Shown here in pieces: positions 17,900-27,468 of a stretch of 64,000 nucleotides of DNA (positions are counted from its first letter, which is position 1; every line of letters begins with the position of its first letter). Position numbers and translations under genes: made by a program. The notes beneath the pieces were generated by a model, which did no database searches, was not told the DNA's origin, and worked only from the letters and a program-made list of their open reading frames with translations. The DNA comes from Falsiruegeria litorea R37 (GTDB lineage Bacteria > Pseudomonadota > Alphaproteobacteria > Rhodobacterales > Rhodobacteraceae): assembly GCF_900172225.1 (NCBI RefSeq), contig NZ_FWFO01000004.1:279759-343758 (forward strand). Reading direction: 5' to 3'.

Positions 17900-19681
17900 G
17901 TGACAAAGCCACTGAAAATTGGCGGGGCCAGCGGGTTCTGGGGCGAGGCCCAGCATGCAACGGCGCAATTGTTGCGCGTGCCCGATCTGGATGTTCTGGT
18001 CTATGACTACCTGGCCGAGGTGACCATGTCGATCATGGCCCGCGCCCGACTGAAGGACCCAGACAAAGGCTATGCTGCCGACTTTGTTTCGGACGCAATG
18101 GGGCGCAACCTGTCGGCGATCGCCGAAAAGGGGGTCAAGGTCCTGTCCAACGCGGGCGGGGTGAATCCGGTGGCCTGTGCCGAAGCTTTGCGCGCCAAGA
18201 TTGCCGATGCGGGGTTGAACCTGCACGTGGCGGTGGTCGAAGGCGACGATCTGTTGCCGCGCGCCGCCGAGTTTGCGGGTGAGACAGAGATGTTTTCCGG
18301 CGCGCCCATGCCGCCCGTAGAGAAGATCGCCTCGATGAACGCCTACATTGGTGCGGCTCCGATCGTGGCCGCGCTTGAGGCAGGCGCAGATATTGTCATC
18401 ACAGGGCGTTGCGTGGACAGCGCGCTGACACTGGCGGCGTGCATGCACCACTTTGGTTGGACCGTGGATGATCATGATCTGCTGGCGGCGGGCTCGCTGG
18501 CGGGGCATCTGCTGGAGTGTGGGCCGCAAGTCACGGGTGGCAATTTCACCGATTGGGAGCAGTCCGGCGACATCGCCAAGATCGGCTACCCGGTGGCCGA
18601 AGTTGCGGGCGATGGCTCAATGATCCTGACCAAGCCCGAAGGCACGACCGGATGTGTCACGCCTGCGACCTGCGCCGAACAGATGCTGTATGAAATCGGC
18701 GATCCAAGCGCCTATCTGCTGCCGGATGTGGCGTGTGACTTCACCCAGGTTGCGATGACGCAGGATGGACCGGACAGGGTTCGTGTGACCGGCACCAAAG
18801 GTCGGGCACCCACGGGTCAGTTGAAGGTTTCGGCCACTTGGGCTGATGGATTCCGTGCCGGTCTGACCTTTCTCGTCAACGGACGCGATGCGCGCGCCAA
18901 GGCGCGGGCCTTTGCCCAGGCCGGGCTGGACCGTGCGCGCGCCGTGCTGAGCAAAATGAAGGCGCCAGATTATCGCGAGGTTTCGTTTGAGGCATTTGGC
19001 GGCAAGCCCGGTGAGGGTGACTATGAAGAGATTTCATTCAAGGCTGCCGTGCGCCATGACGATGCACGCGCGGTTGGGTTGTTTTTGAAAGAACTCACTG
19101 GGGCTGCTTTGGCGACGCCTCCGGGTCTGCATATTTTCACCGCAGGCGGGCGACCGCGGCCGTCTCCGGTGGTTGCGTTGTTTTCTTTCCTGGTTCCGGC
19201 GACCGATCTGACTTATCGCATTTCGTTGAATGGCAAGGCCGTCGCATTCCAGACGCCCAATCTGCCGCTGATCCAAACGCCCAAAACAGCACCCGGCGTG
19301 CCGCAGGCACCCGATACCAGCGCAGACATGACCGAACGCAAGCTCGAAGAGCTTGCCTGGGCCCGATCCGGCGACAAGGGCGATAAGGCCAATATCGGCG
19401 TCATTGCACGGCATCCCGCCTACCTACCCTACATCTGGGCCGCCCTGAGCGAGGATGTGATTGCGGCACGTTTTGCGAACCATCTGCAAGGCGGCATTGA
19501 TCGCTACCATTTGCCGGGCACCCATTCGATGAACATTCTGATGCATGATGTGTTGGGTGGGGGCGGTGTCGCCTCGCTGCGCAACGATGCACAGGGCAAG
19601 AGCTTTGCCCAAACTTTGCTCGCCACGTCGGTGCAAATCCCGGCGGGTCTGATCGTCAATTCAAACGAAGGAGGCATCTGA
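17900..19681 (+). CDS. atuA: AtuA-like protein (DUF1446, acyclic terpene utilization family)
   Basis: 593 residues. The N-terminus IGGASGFWGE, the block VLSNAGGVNPVACAEALRAK, and ADIVITGRCVDSALTLA with VTGGNFTDW are characteristic of DUF1446 proteins such as Pseudomonas AtuA. AtuA is required for citronellol and geraniol growth, but its reaction is not established. The start is a GTG at 17900 after AAGGGAGGGA. The stop and the next start share one base. It is the first gene of a six-gene operon with an acyl-CoA carboxylase pair, a hydratase, a nitronate monooxygenase-like protein and a DinB-like protein. The last 100 or so residues look like a small separate domain (WARSGDKGDKANIGVIARHP). Confidence 0.88.
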   Translation: MTKPLKIGGASGFWGEAQHATAQLLRVPDLDVLVYDYLAEVTMSIMARARLKDPDKGYAADFVSDAMGRNLSAIAEKGVKVLSNAGGVNPVACAEALRAKIADAGLNLHVAVVEGDDLLPRAAEFAGETEMFSGAPMPPVEKIASMNAYIGAAPIVAALEAGADIVITGRCVDSALTLAACMHHFGWTVDDHDLLAAGSLAGHLLECGPQVTGGNFTDWEQSGDIAKIGYPVAEVAGDGSMILTKPEGTTGCVTPATCAEQMLYEIGDPSAYLLPDVACDFTQVAMTQDGPDRVRVTGTKGRAPTGQLKVSATWADGFRAGLTFLVNGRDARAKARAFAQAGLDRARAVLSKMKAPDYREVSFEAFGGKPGEGDYEEISFKAAVRHDDARAVGLFLKELTGAALATPPGLHIFTAGGRPRPSPVVALFSFLVPATDLTYRISLNGKAVAFQTPNLPLIQTPKTAPGVPQAPDTSADMTERKLEELAWARSGDKGDKANIGVIARHPAYLPYIWAALSEDVIAARFANHLQGGIDRYHLPGTHSMNILMHDVLGGGGVASLRNDAQGKSFAQTLLATSVQIPAGLIVNSNEGGI

Positions 19682-21300
19682 TGGGTTTTGTCAGCCAGGT
19701 CGTTCGCGACTCGGAAAGCTATGCCAGGAACCGTGCCGACATGTTGGCGCTGATCGATGAAATGCGCGCGCTCGAGGCACGGCCCGTCGCGCTGTCGGAA
19801 CAGCGCCGTGAGCGGATGGAAGCGCGCGGTCAGATCACGCCACGCGACCGTCTGGCACATCTGCTCGACCCGGGCATGCCGTTTTTACAGATCCATGGGT
19901 TGGCGGGCTATTGCGTCGATCACAAAGACCCCGAGAAATCGGTGCCCGGTGCCTCTCTGATCATAGGCATCGGTTTTGTTTCGGGCGTGCGCTGCATGAT
20001 CATTGTCGATGACGCGGGCATCAAGGCAGGCTCGATGGTTGAGATGTCGGGTGCCGCTTTCCTGAGCGCGCAGGACATGGCGCTGAAACAGAACCTGCCA
20101 TTTGTGCACCTGGTGGAAAGCGCCGGGGCCAATCTGATGGAATACAAGGTCGAGTTCTGGGCCAATGGCGGCAAGCTGTTCCGCAATCTGGCGCGCCATT
20201 CGGCAGCTGGCCTGCCGAATGTGGCCGTGCTGCACGGGCCGTCCACAGCGGGCGGAGCATACATGCCTGGGCTGGCCGATTACGTGGTCGGCGTGAAAAA
20301 GAACGGAATGGCGGCTTTGGCCGGGGCTGCACTGACCCACGCCGCGACCGGTGAAAAGGCCAATGACCGTGATCTGGGCGGGTCCGAGATGCACGCGACC
20401 ACGTCAGGTCTGGTCGAGTATTTGGCCGAAGATGACGCCCATGGCGTTGCAATGGCCCGCGATGTGATGGCGCGTCTGGACTGGAACAAATCTCTGCCTC
20501 AGCGTCGGGAAAAGGACGTGCAGCCTCCAATTTACGATCCTGAGGAAATCGCGGGCGTGGTGCCCGTTGACTACCGCCAACCCTACGACGTACGCGAGGT
20601 TGTGGCACGCATCGTGGATGGGTCAGAGTTTGAGGATTTCAAACCAGGTTTTGGCCCTGCCACCGTCTGTTTGCAGGCGGCGATCAATGGGATTTCGGTT
20701 GGTATTCTGGGCAATAACGGCCCACTTGATCCGGCTGGCGCGAACAAGGCAACGCAGTTCATTCAGCTTTGCGGCCAAGCTGACATGCCGCTGATTTTCC
20801 TCAATAACATCACTGGGTTCATGGTTGGTACGCAATCTGAACAGGGGGGCATGATCAAACATGGGGCCAAAATGATCCAGGCCGTCACCTCGGTCGACGT
20901 GCCCAAGATCACGCTCTACATCGGGGCCAGTTTCGGGGCCGGGAACTATGGCATGTGCGGCTATGCCTATGACCCCGATTTCCTCTTTGCCTGGCCCAAT
21001 GCCGCAACCGGCGTGATGGGGGGCGAACAGGCGGCCGGTACGATGGAGATGGTGGCACGCGCAGGCATGAAGCGCAAAGGCATCGAGCCGGACGAGGACA
21101 AGCTCAAGATGCAGACGGCGATGATCACCCAGCATTTCACCAAACAAGAAGGGGCGTTCTACACCTCGGGTCGCTGTATCGATCATGGCGTGATTGACCC
21201 GCGCGATACCCGCCGGGTGTTGGGCTTTTGCCTGGAAACCTGCATCGAGGCGCGCGTGCGCAAGGTCAAGCCCACCTCGTATGGCGTACACAGGTTCTGA
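19681..21300 (+). CDS. Acyl-CoA carboxylase, carboxyltransferase (beta) subunit
   Basis: 539 residues, the size of MccB/AccD-like and geranyl-CoA carboxylase beta subunits. Both crotonase-like halves are visible: GPSTAGGAYMPGLADYVVGV in the N-half and LGNNGPLDPAGANKATQFIQLC with ITGFMVGTQSEQGGMIKHGA in the C-half. It transfers carboxyl from carboxybiotin to the acyl-CoA. The biotin subunit is encoded two genes downstream and AtuA just upstream, so geranyl-CoA carboxylase (AtuC) is the leading guess, with methylcrotonyl-CoA carboxylase the alternative. Which of the two cannot be settled from motifs I can recall. Confidence 0.9.
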   Translation: MGFVSQVVRDSESYARNRADMLALIDEMRALEARPVALSEQRRERMEARGQITPRDRLAHLLDPGMPFLQIHGLAGYCVDHKDPEKSVPGASLIIGIGFVSGVRCMIIVDDAGIKAGSMVEMSGAAFLSAQDMALKQNLPFVHLVESAGANLMEYKVEFWANGGKLFRNLARHSAAGLPNVAVLHGPSTAGGAYMPGLADYVVGVKKNGMAALAGAALTHAATGEKANDRDLGGSEMHATTSGLVEYLAEDDAHGVAMARDVMARLDWNKSLPQRREKDVQPPIYDPEEIAGVVPVDYRQPYDVREVVARIVDGSEFEDFKPGFGPATVCLQAAINGISVGILGNNGPLDPAGANKATQFIQLCGQADMPLIFLNNITGFMVGTQSEQGGMIKHGAKMIQAVTSVDVPKITLYIGASFGAGNYGMCGYAYDPDFLFAWPNAATGVMGGEQAAGTMEMVARAGMKRKGIEPDEDKLKMQTAMITQHFTKQEGAFYTSGRCIDHGVIDPRDTRRVLGFCLETCIEARVRKVKPTSYGVHRF

Positions 21301-21302
21301 TC

Positions 21303-22091
21303 ATGCTGCCAACTTCTCAACATCTGGAATTGGAACTGGACGGCGCGTGGTTGACCGTCTGGTTCAACGAACCCGAAAAACGCAACCCGCTGACCAACGC
21401 CCGCGTTGACGCTCTGATCAAGCTGTGCGCAGCCCTGCAAACGGCCCCCATTCGTGGCGTCACCTTTCGCGGGCGCGGTGGCATCTTTTGCGCTGGTGGC
21501 GATCTGAAATCCTTCAAGACAGTGTTTCAGGGCGGCGCATCAAAAGACGATGTCGTGGCGCTCAGCCTGCGCGCCGCCGATCTGTTTGACGCGGTCGCTG
21601 CGTTGCCGCAGTTCACTGTGATGGCGGTTGAGGGTGCAGTGATGGCAGGCGGCTTTGGTCTGGCCTGTATCGGCGACATGGTGATCGCGTCTCAAGGCAC
21701 GAAATTCAGCCTGTCCGAGACGCGCATTGGCCTTACACCCGCACAGATCGCCCCTTTTGTTGTGTCGCGCCTGGGGATGCCTGCCGCACGGCGACTGATG
21801 CTGACCGGTGCAATGCTGGACACCGATACTGCGCGCCAGGTGGGTCTCGTGGATTACGTCGTTGCCGATATGGACAGGGCCCTTGCAGAACAGCAGGCCA
21901 AGGTGATGGCCGCTGCTCCGGTGGCGCTGGCCACCATCAAGAAACAACTCGCAGCCCTGCCGCTTCAAACCCGCGCCGAGCAGCGGCAAATGGCGGCGGA
22001 TACTTTCGCGGATCGTATGCTCTCGGACGAGGCGCGCGAGGGGATTTCCGCATTCTTCGACAAACGCAAACCAAATTGGGCAGGGGGATAA
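21303..22091 (+). CDS. Enoyl-CoA hydratase/isomerase family protein
   Basis: 262 residues of crotonase fold. RGRGGIFCAGGDLKSF is the oxyanion-hole segment, MAVEGAVMAGGFGLACIGDMVIAS the second half, and the typical LSETRIGLTPAQIAPFV follows. The ATG at 21303 is 2 bp after the carboxylase stop. In the Atu scheme AtuE hydrates isohexenylglutaconyl-CoA after geranyl-CoA carboxylation, and this gene has that position between the two carboxylase subunits (as in liu and atu operons). Confidence 0.9.
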   Translation: MLPTSQHLELELDGAWLTVWFNEPEKRNPLTNARVDALIKLCAALQTAPIRGVTFRGRGGIFCAGGDLKSFKTVFQGGASKDDVVALSLRAADLFDAVAALPQFTVMAVEGAVMAGGFGLACIGDMVIASQGTKFSLSETRIGLTPAQIAPFVVSRLGMPAARRLMLTGAMLDTDTARQVGLVDYVVADMDRALAEQQAKVMAAAPVALATIKKQLAALPLQTRAEQRQMAADTFADRMLSDEAREGISAFFDKRKPNWAGG

Positions 22092-22094
22092 CCC

Positions 22095-24071
22095 ATGGCA
22101 TTTGACACACTCCTTGTGGCGAACCGGGGCGAGATTGCCGCCCGTGTGATCCGCTCGGCCCAATCCCTGGGTCTGCGGGCCGTGGCGGTTTACACCACCG
22201 CAGACGCCAAGGCCCCACATGTTACGCTTGCGGACGAGGCGGTCTGGATCGGTGAAGGGCCGGTCGGCGACAGCTATCTGGTGGGTGACAAGATTTTGCA
22301 GGCCGCGCAGCAAACCGGTGCAGGGGCGATCCACCCCGGTTATGGCTTTCTGTCCGAAAACTCGGATTTTGCGCAGGCGGTTGAGGGGGCTGGTCTGACC
22401 TTTGTCGGACCGGAACCCAAGGCCATCCTGTCGATGGGAAACAAGGCCGAAGCCAAGCGCCTTATGATCGCGGCGGGTGTCCCCTGTGTGCCGGGGTACG
22501 AGGGCGAGGATCAGTCAGACGCTGTTCTGATCGAGGCCGCAGGCAAGATTGGCTTTCCGATCATGGTCAAAGCCGCAGCAGGCGGAGGCGGGCGTGGCAT
22601 GCGCCTGGTTCATGACAGCGCAGACCTGGCAGAAGCGATCACTCTGGCCCGCTCGGAGGCCGAGAATGCCTTTGGTTCGGGCGAGTTGATCCTTGAGAAG
22701 GCCATCCTAGAGCCCCGGCATGTGGAAATTCAGGTTTTTGCCGACACGCATGGCAACGTGATCCATCTGGGCGAGCGTGACTGTTCCGTACAGCGGCGTC
22801 ATCAAAAGGTGGTGGAAGAGGCCCCATGCCCGGTGATGACCCCCGATCTGCGCGCCCGGATGGGTGCGGCAGCGGTCGATGCCGCCCGTGCGGTGGATTA
22901 TCGCGGGGCCGGAACGGTGGAGTTTCTGCTCGACAGCTCGGGGGCGTTCTATTTCCTTGAGATGAACACGCGTCTGCAAGTGGAGCACCCGGTGACAGAG
23001 CTGGTCACGGGGCTGGATCTGGTGGCGATGCAGATCGCCGTGGCACAGGGCGAGACCCTGTCACTGACCCAGGAGGACGTGACTCTGACTGGTCATGCGA
23101 TCGAGGTACGCCTCTACGCCGAAGATCCGGCCAACGACTATCTGCCCGCCACGGGGCCCATCGACCTCTGGCAACCTGCCACGGGGCCGGGTGTGCGTGT
23201 TGATGCGGGCGTCGTGACCGGGCAAGAGGTGTCGCCCTTCTACGACCCGATGCTGGCCAAGCTCATCGCCTATGGCCCCAGCCGCGAGGCGGCGCGGGCA
23301 CGGCTGATCAAGACCGTCAAGGAGTCGGTCCTGTTGGGCACCGTCACAAACTCGGCCTTTCTGGTGGATGTTCTGGGGCAAGAAGCCTTTGCCAGGGGAG
23401 AGGCGACAACCGCTTTTCTGGATCAGGCCTATCCCGATGGGTTTCCGTTGACACAGGCGAGCCCAGCCAATGTGGCGCTGGCGCTGGCGCTGCTGCTGGA
23501 TGCAGACCAGAAGCGCACCAAACAGGCGGCGGGATATGTCTCGGATGATCAAATGGGCTGGTCCAGTGCAGCCCTTCTGCCGTTGCATGTGCCCCTGATG
23601 TTCGGTGAAGAGGAGCTGACGCCGCGCGCACTGGCCAAGCCCGATGGATGGACCGTATGGGTAGGAGAGGCGCAGTTCGATGTGTCCTTTTCCGGTCGGG
23701 CCAACGGCCACACTCGAGCCCGGATAAACACCCAGACCGTCGATGTGGTGTCTCATGTCACCCGCGATACGGTGCAGATCGCCGTGGGGGCGGAACGCCT
23801 GAGTTTCCGCCGTTTGCGCCCAGGCGCGCATGACGATGCGGCCGCTGCTGGAGGGCGTGTCACGGCCCCTATGCCCGGCCTGGTGGTCGAAGTGACGGCA
23901 GAAGCTGGACAGACCGTCAGCAAGGGTGACCGACTGGCCGTGCTGGAAGCCATGAAAATGCAACATCAGATCACCGCCGCCGTTGATGGCACGGTGATCG
24001 CTGTGCACGTCAAGGCAGGGCAACAGCTTACTGCCGGGGATGTGATGATCGAGATTGAGGAGACCGAATAA
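22095..24071 (+). CDS. Acyl-CoA carboxylase biotin-containing (alpha) subunit
   Basis: 658 residues. The N-terminal biotin carboxylase shows ANRGEIAARVIRSAQSLG, ATP-binding KAAAGGGGRGMR and EMNTRLQVEHPVTE. The C-terminal biotinyl domain has the EAMKM motif with the modified lysine at about K621. It carboxylates its own biotin for the beta subunit encoded two genes upstream. Adjoins the next gene by a TAATG one-base overlap. Matches AtuF or MccA by architecture; the substrate is not determined. Confidence 0.93.
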   Translation: MAFDTLLVANRGEIAARVIRSAQSLGLRAVAVYTTADAKAPHVTLADEAVWIGEGPVGDSYLVGDKILQAAQQTGAGAIHPGYGFLSENSDFAQAVEGAGLTFVGPEPKAILSMGNKAEAKRLMIAAGVPCVPGYEGEDQSDAVLIEAAGKIGFPIMVKAAAGGGGRGMRLVHDSADLAEAITLARSEAENAFGSGELILEKAILEPRHVEIQVFADTHGNVIHLGERDCSVQRRHQKVVEEAPCPVMTPDLRARMGAAAVDAARAVDYRGAGTVEFLLDSSGAFYFLEMNTRLQVEHPVTELVTGLDLVAMQIAVAQGETLSLTQEDVTLTGHAIEVRLYAEDPANDYLPATGPIDLWQPATGPGVRVDAGVVTGQEVSPFYDPMLAKLIAYGPSREAARARLIKTVKESVLLGTVTNSAFLVDVLGQEAFARGEATTAFLDQAYPDGFPLTQASPANVALALALLLDADQKRTKQAAGYVSDDQMGWSSAALLPLHVPLMFGEEELTPRALAKPDGWTVWVGEAQFDVSFSGRANGHTRARINTQTVDVVSHVTRDTVQIAVGAERLSFRRLRPGAHDDAAAAGGRVTAPMPGLVVEVTAEAGQTVSKGDRLAVLEAMKMQHQITAAVDGTVIAVHVKAGQQLTAGDVMIEIEETE

Positions 24072-25201
24072 TGAATTCCGACCTGTGCCGTCAGCTTGGC
24101 ATCGAATTTCCGCTGTTTGCCTTTAGCCACTGCCGTGATGTCGTGGCCGCCGTGTCCCGGGCCGGGGGCATGGGTGTTTTCGGCGCGGTGATGACCCCGC
24201 CGGACAAGCTGCGCGAAGAGCTGGACTGGATCGACGCCCATTGTGACGGCAGACCCTATGGCGTCGACTTGATCGTGCCGACCTCGATCCAGAAGCAGAA
24301 AGGCCCTGCACCGACGCCCGAGCAACTGCTGTCCGCCCTGCCGGAAACGCACACCGGCTTTGCCGATTCCGTGCTGCAAAGGCACGGTGTGAGCACCGAC
24401 GGGCTGGATGACAGCCGTTTGGATATGATGCATTTCTCGGACAACATGAACGAGGCGGGTGCCGAGGAGGTGCTGGACATCGTATTCTCGTATCCCATCA
24501 AGCTGATCGCCAATGCTCTTGGCACGCCGCCGCCGATCATGATGGAGCGCGCGCGCGCGACCGGGGTTCCGGTTGCCGCGCTCGTCGGGTCCAAGAAACA
24601 CGCCGCATTGCAGGTTGAGGCTGGTGTCGACATTCTGGTCGCAGCGGGTGGTGAGGCCGGTGGCCATTGCGGTGAAGTGTCCACGATCGTGCTGGTACCC
24701 GAGGTGGTTTCGGTTGCCAAGGGCACGCCGGTTCTGGCCGCAGGTGGCATCGTCAACGGTGCGCAGATGGCCGCTGGCATGGCCATGGGCGCGGCGGGTG
24801 CTTGGTGCGGCTCGGTCTGGCTAACCACGGCCGAAGGCGAGCCGCCGCAGCAGATCAAGGAGAAGATGCTCGAGGCGACCTCGTCGGACACAATCCGGGC
24901 ACGCTCGCGCACCGGCAAGAACTCGCGCCAGTTGAAATCGGCGTGGACGGAGGCGTGGGAAAACGAAGGCCCCAATCCACTTCCCATGCCGCATCAGTCT
25001 CTGGTTTCGGAACCGGCATTGCGAAAGGTCGAGAAGCTTGCCCAGTCGGGTCACGAGGGCGCTGAGAAACTGTCTACCTATTGGGTCGGCCAGGGCGTGG
25101 GCCTGATGAATCAAGCGACTTCGGCCACTGCTGTCGTGCAGCAGTTCAAAGAGGACTATCTTGAAGCCATTGAACGGCTGAACGCGACGTTGGAGGAGTA
25201 A
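24071..25201 (+). CDS. Nitronate monooxygenase-like FMN protein
   Basis: 376 residues of TIM-barrel NMO/2-nitropropane dioxygenase family. Visible: FAFSHCRDVVAAVSRAGGMGVFGAV at the N-terminus, AAGGEAGGHCGEVST with the catalytic-type His, and VLAAGGIVNGAQMAAGMAMGAAGAWCGSVWL for phosphate binding. Families called NMO often turn out to be NAD(P)H-dependent flavin reductases. Its place inside a terpene-type carboxylase operon, one base overlapping the alpha subunit, suggests a substrate-related redox step rather than nitronate detoxification, but this is inference. Confidence 0.85.
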   Translation: MNSDLCRQLGIEFPLFAFSHCRDVVAAVSRAGGMGVFGAVMTPPDKLREELDWIDAHCDGRPYGVDLIVPTSIQKQKGPAPTPEQLLSALPETHTGFADSVLQRHGVSTDGLDDSRLDMMHFSDNMNEAGAEEVLDIVFSYPIKLIANALGTPPPIMMERARATGVPVAALVGSKKHAALQVEAGVDILVAAGGEAGGHCGEVSTIVLVPEVVSVAKGTPVLAAGGIVNGAQMAAGMAMGAAGAWCGSVWLTTAEGEPPQQIKEKMLEATSSDTIRARSRTGKNSRQLKSAWTEAWENEGPNPLPMPHQSLVSEPALRKVEKLAQSGHEGAEKLSTYWVGQGVGLMNQATSATAVVQQFKEDYLEAIERLNATLEE

Positions 25202-25990
25202 ATGGAACAGGCAACGGATTTTCTGGCCGAGAGCGAGGCGCTCAATGCAGCGTTTGAGGGTGTCTCGGGTAACCAGTGGGACACGGAAACCCAGTTCAAG
25301 GGGTGGACCCTGAATGATGTGTTGGTGCACTTACACTTCTGGAACCAGATGGCGGATCTGTCCCTGATGGACGAGGGTGCCTTTCAGGCACGTCTCGCCG
25401 AGACGTTTGCCGGGATCGGTAAGGTCGGATTTCGGGCGACTGAAAACAGCATGATCACCCTGCGCGGCGAGGAATTGCGCGCGGCTTGGCAAGAGCTCTA
25501 TCGAGACATTGGCGCCCGCTGGGTCGATCTGGACCCCAAGCAACGCGTTAAATGGGCAGGCCCGGACATGTCGGTGCGGTCGTCAATCACGGCCCGGCAG
25601 ATGGAGACTTGGGCCCATGGGCAAGAAGTATTCGACATCCTTGGACTGAAGCGTCAGGAGCAGGATAGGGTCAAAAACATCGTTGTGCTGGGCGTGAACA
25701 CCTTTGGCTGGGCCTATAAGGTCAACGGGCGTGATGTGCCTGCGGCCATGCCCAGACTGGAGCTGACCGCGCCGTCTGGTGCGATCTGGGAATTCGGCGA
25801 ACCGGGTGACAACAAGATCAGCGGATCTGCGGTAGAGTTTGCGCAGGTATCGGCCCAAACGCGGAACGTCGCGGACACCGATTTGGTGGCGGAAGGACCG
25901 ATCGCCAGAGAATGGTTGTCGATTGCCCAATGTTTTGCCGGAGGGCCGGAACAGCCCCCTGGCAAGGGACTGCGCCACCGAGTGAGCTGA
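25202..25990 (+). CDS. TIGR03084-like, DinB/maleylpyruvate-isomerase-type protein
   Basis: 262 residues. The N-terminal helical bundle has spaced His residues in VLVHLHFWNQMAD and METWAHGQEVFDILG, as in metal-binding DinB/MDMPI domains. I recognise the TIGR03084 type, usually seen next to DUF1446/acyl-CoA cluster genes. The start immediately follows the upstream stop (TAA ATG). The reaction is unknown; a glutathione- or mycothiol-like thiol-linked role has been suggested for relatives. Last gene of the operon; repeat class B follows 10 bp after its stop. Confidence 0.75.
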   Translation: MEQATDFLAESEALNAAFEGVSGNQWDTETQFKGWTLNDVLVHLHFWNQMADLSLMDEGAFQARLAETFAGIGKVGFRATENSMITLRGEELRAAWQELYRDIGARWVDLDPKQRVKWAGPDMSVRSSITARQMETWAHGQEVFDILGLKRQEQDRVKNIVVLGVNTFGWAYKVNGRDVPAAMPRLELTAPSGAIWEFGEPGDNKISGSAVEFAQVSAQTRNVADTDLVAEGPIAREWLSIAQCFAGGPEQPPGKGLRHRVS

Positions 25991-25999
25991 ACCGCAGAA

Positions 26000-26135
26000 G
26001 ACGGGGGTGCTCCCGCCCGTCGTCAATGTTTCTAACGAAACATTTCCTCCCGTTGGGCCAGGCTCAGGTGGGCTTTGCCCACCTGAGCCTGGCCCCCTGC
26101 CGTCCGCAGGACGCAAGGCCGATAGGCCGCGCAGA
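26000..26135. repeat. Dispersed structured repeat, class B, copy 1
   Basis: Shares CTCCCGCCCGTCG, hairpin I and CTCCCGTTGGGCC with class A, then a different 3' half. Hairpin I is ATGTTTC-TAAC-GAAACAT (26026-26043). Hairpin II is a perfect 19-bp stem, left arm 26055-26073, TTT loop, right arm 26077-26095. A third stem CGTCC-GCA-GGACG follows at 26101, then AAGGCCGATAGGCCGCGCAG. Near-identical organisation at 27469-27602. The 166 bp after it, up to 26301, hold leader sequence of the next acyl-CoA dehydrogenase and nothing else I recognise. Confidence 0.8.
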
Positions 26136-26301
26136 TTATAAAGAGGTCGGTTACTTATTCGGACAGTTGCGGGTCAAGGGAGAAGTCCAAAAAGAAAAGG
26201 GACGTTGCGTAGTCCCAAGAGGACGCCGCGTTATCCAGATTGGTTTGAAACATCAGCACAGGTAACATGTTGGCAACTTGCATTTTTGGAGGACGCGTAA
26301 G

Positions 26302-27459
26302 ATGACGCTCTTTACCCCGACGGCCAATTGGATCACCGAAGAACACAAAATGTTTGCCGAAATGTCCGGCCGGTTTCTGGATGACGAACTGGTTCCGAAC
26401 ATCGAGACCTGGAATGGCAATGGCGTGGTTGATCGCGCGTTTTGGAACAAGGCGGGCGAAGCTGGTCTGATGGGTGGCACGATCGCCGAAGAATACGGCG
26501 GTGTTGGTGGCGGCATGGGGTTTGACTCGGTCCTGATGTATGAACAGGCCGCCCGCGGGGACAGTGGTTGGGGCTTTGGCATCCAGTCCATCGTCATGCA
26601 TTACATCGCGGGCTACGGCAGTGAAGAGCAGAAACAGAAGTGGCTGCCCAAACTGGTCTCGGGCGAAATGGTTGGCGCGATTGCCATGACCGAGCCAGGC
26701 ACGGGATCCGATTTGCAGTCCGTGCGCACGACCGCCGAGAAGGATGGCAACCACTACAAGATTAACGGCTCCAAGATCTTTATCACCAACGGCCAGACCG
26801 CAGATCTGATCATTGTCGTTGCCAAAACCGACAAAACCCAAGGGGCCAAAGGCGTTTCCCTGATCGGGGTCGAGACGGATGGCACCGAAGGGTTCCGCCG
26901 CGGCCGCAACCTCAAGAAACTGGGGATGAAGGCCAACGACACCGCCGAGCTCTTCTTTGAAGACGTCAAGGTGCCGATGACCAACTTGATCGGCCCGGAA
27001 GAGGGGCAAGGGTTCTACCAACTGATGAAACAGTTGCCTTGGGAGCGCCTGACCATCGGAATCATGGCTCTGGGTGCCATCGATTTCGCCATTGCAGAGA
27101 CAGTGAAATACACGCAAGAGCGCAAGGCCTTTGGTCAGCGCGTGATGGATTTCCAGAACACGCGCTTCAAGCTTGCGGAATGCAAGACCAAGGCGGAACT
27201 GCTGCGCAGCTTTGTCAACGACTGCATCGCGCGACTGGAACAGGGCAAGCTGGATGCAACCACGGCCTCGATGGTGAAATACTGGGGGTCAGAAGTGCAG
27301 AACGAAGTGATGCACGAGTGTCTGCAACTCTTTGGCGGTTATGGCTTCATGATGGAATACCCCATCGCCCGCCTCTATGCCGACGCTCGCGTCCAGATGA
27401 TCTATGGCGGCACCAATGAGGTGATGAAAGAGCTCATCGCCCGCTCGCTGGACGTCTGA
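26302..27459 (+). CDS. Acyl-CoA dehydrogenase
   Basis: 385 residues, FAD flavoprotein delivering electrons to ETF. It carries AMTEPGTGSDLQSV, INGSKIFITNG, and the C-terminal LQLFGGYGFMMEYPIARLYADARVQMIYGGTNE, the standard acyl-CoA dehydrogenase signatures. An in-frame codon at 26278 extends the frame, but GGAGGA at 26288-26293 sits 8 bp before the ATG at 26302. The two class B repeats flank it on both sides, making a gene bounded by repeats. It follows the Atu-like operon but is separated by 311 bp, so it likely has its own promoter. Confidence 0.92.
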   Translation: MTLFTPTANWITEEHKMFAEMSGRFLDDELVPNIETWNGNGVVDRAFWNKAGEAGLMGGTIAEEYGGVGGGMGFDSVLMYEQAARGDSGWGFGIQSIVMHYIAGYGSEEQKQKWLPKLVSGEMVGAIAMTEPGTGSDLQSVRTTAEKDGNHYKINGSKIFITNGQTADLIIVVAKTDKTQGAKGVSLIGVETDGTEGFRRGRNLKKLGMKANDTAELFFEDVKVPMTNLIGPEEGQGFYQLMKQLPWERLTIGIMALGAIDFAIAETVKYTQERKAFGQRVMDFQNTRFKLAECKTKAELLRSFVNDCIARLEQGKLDATTASMVKYWGSEVQNEVMHECLQLFGGYGFMMEYPIARLYADARVQMIYGGTNEVMKELIARSLDV

Positions 27460-27468
27460 GCAATACAA

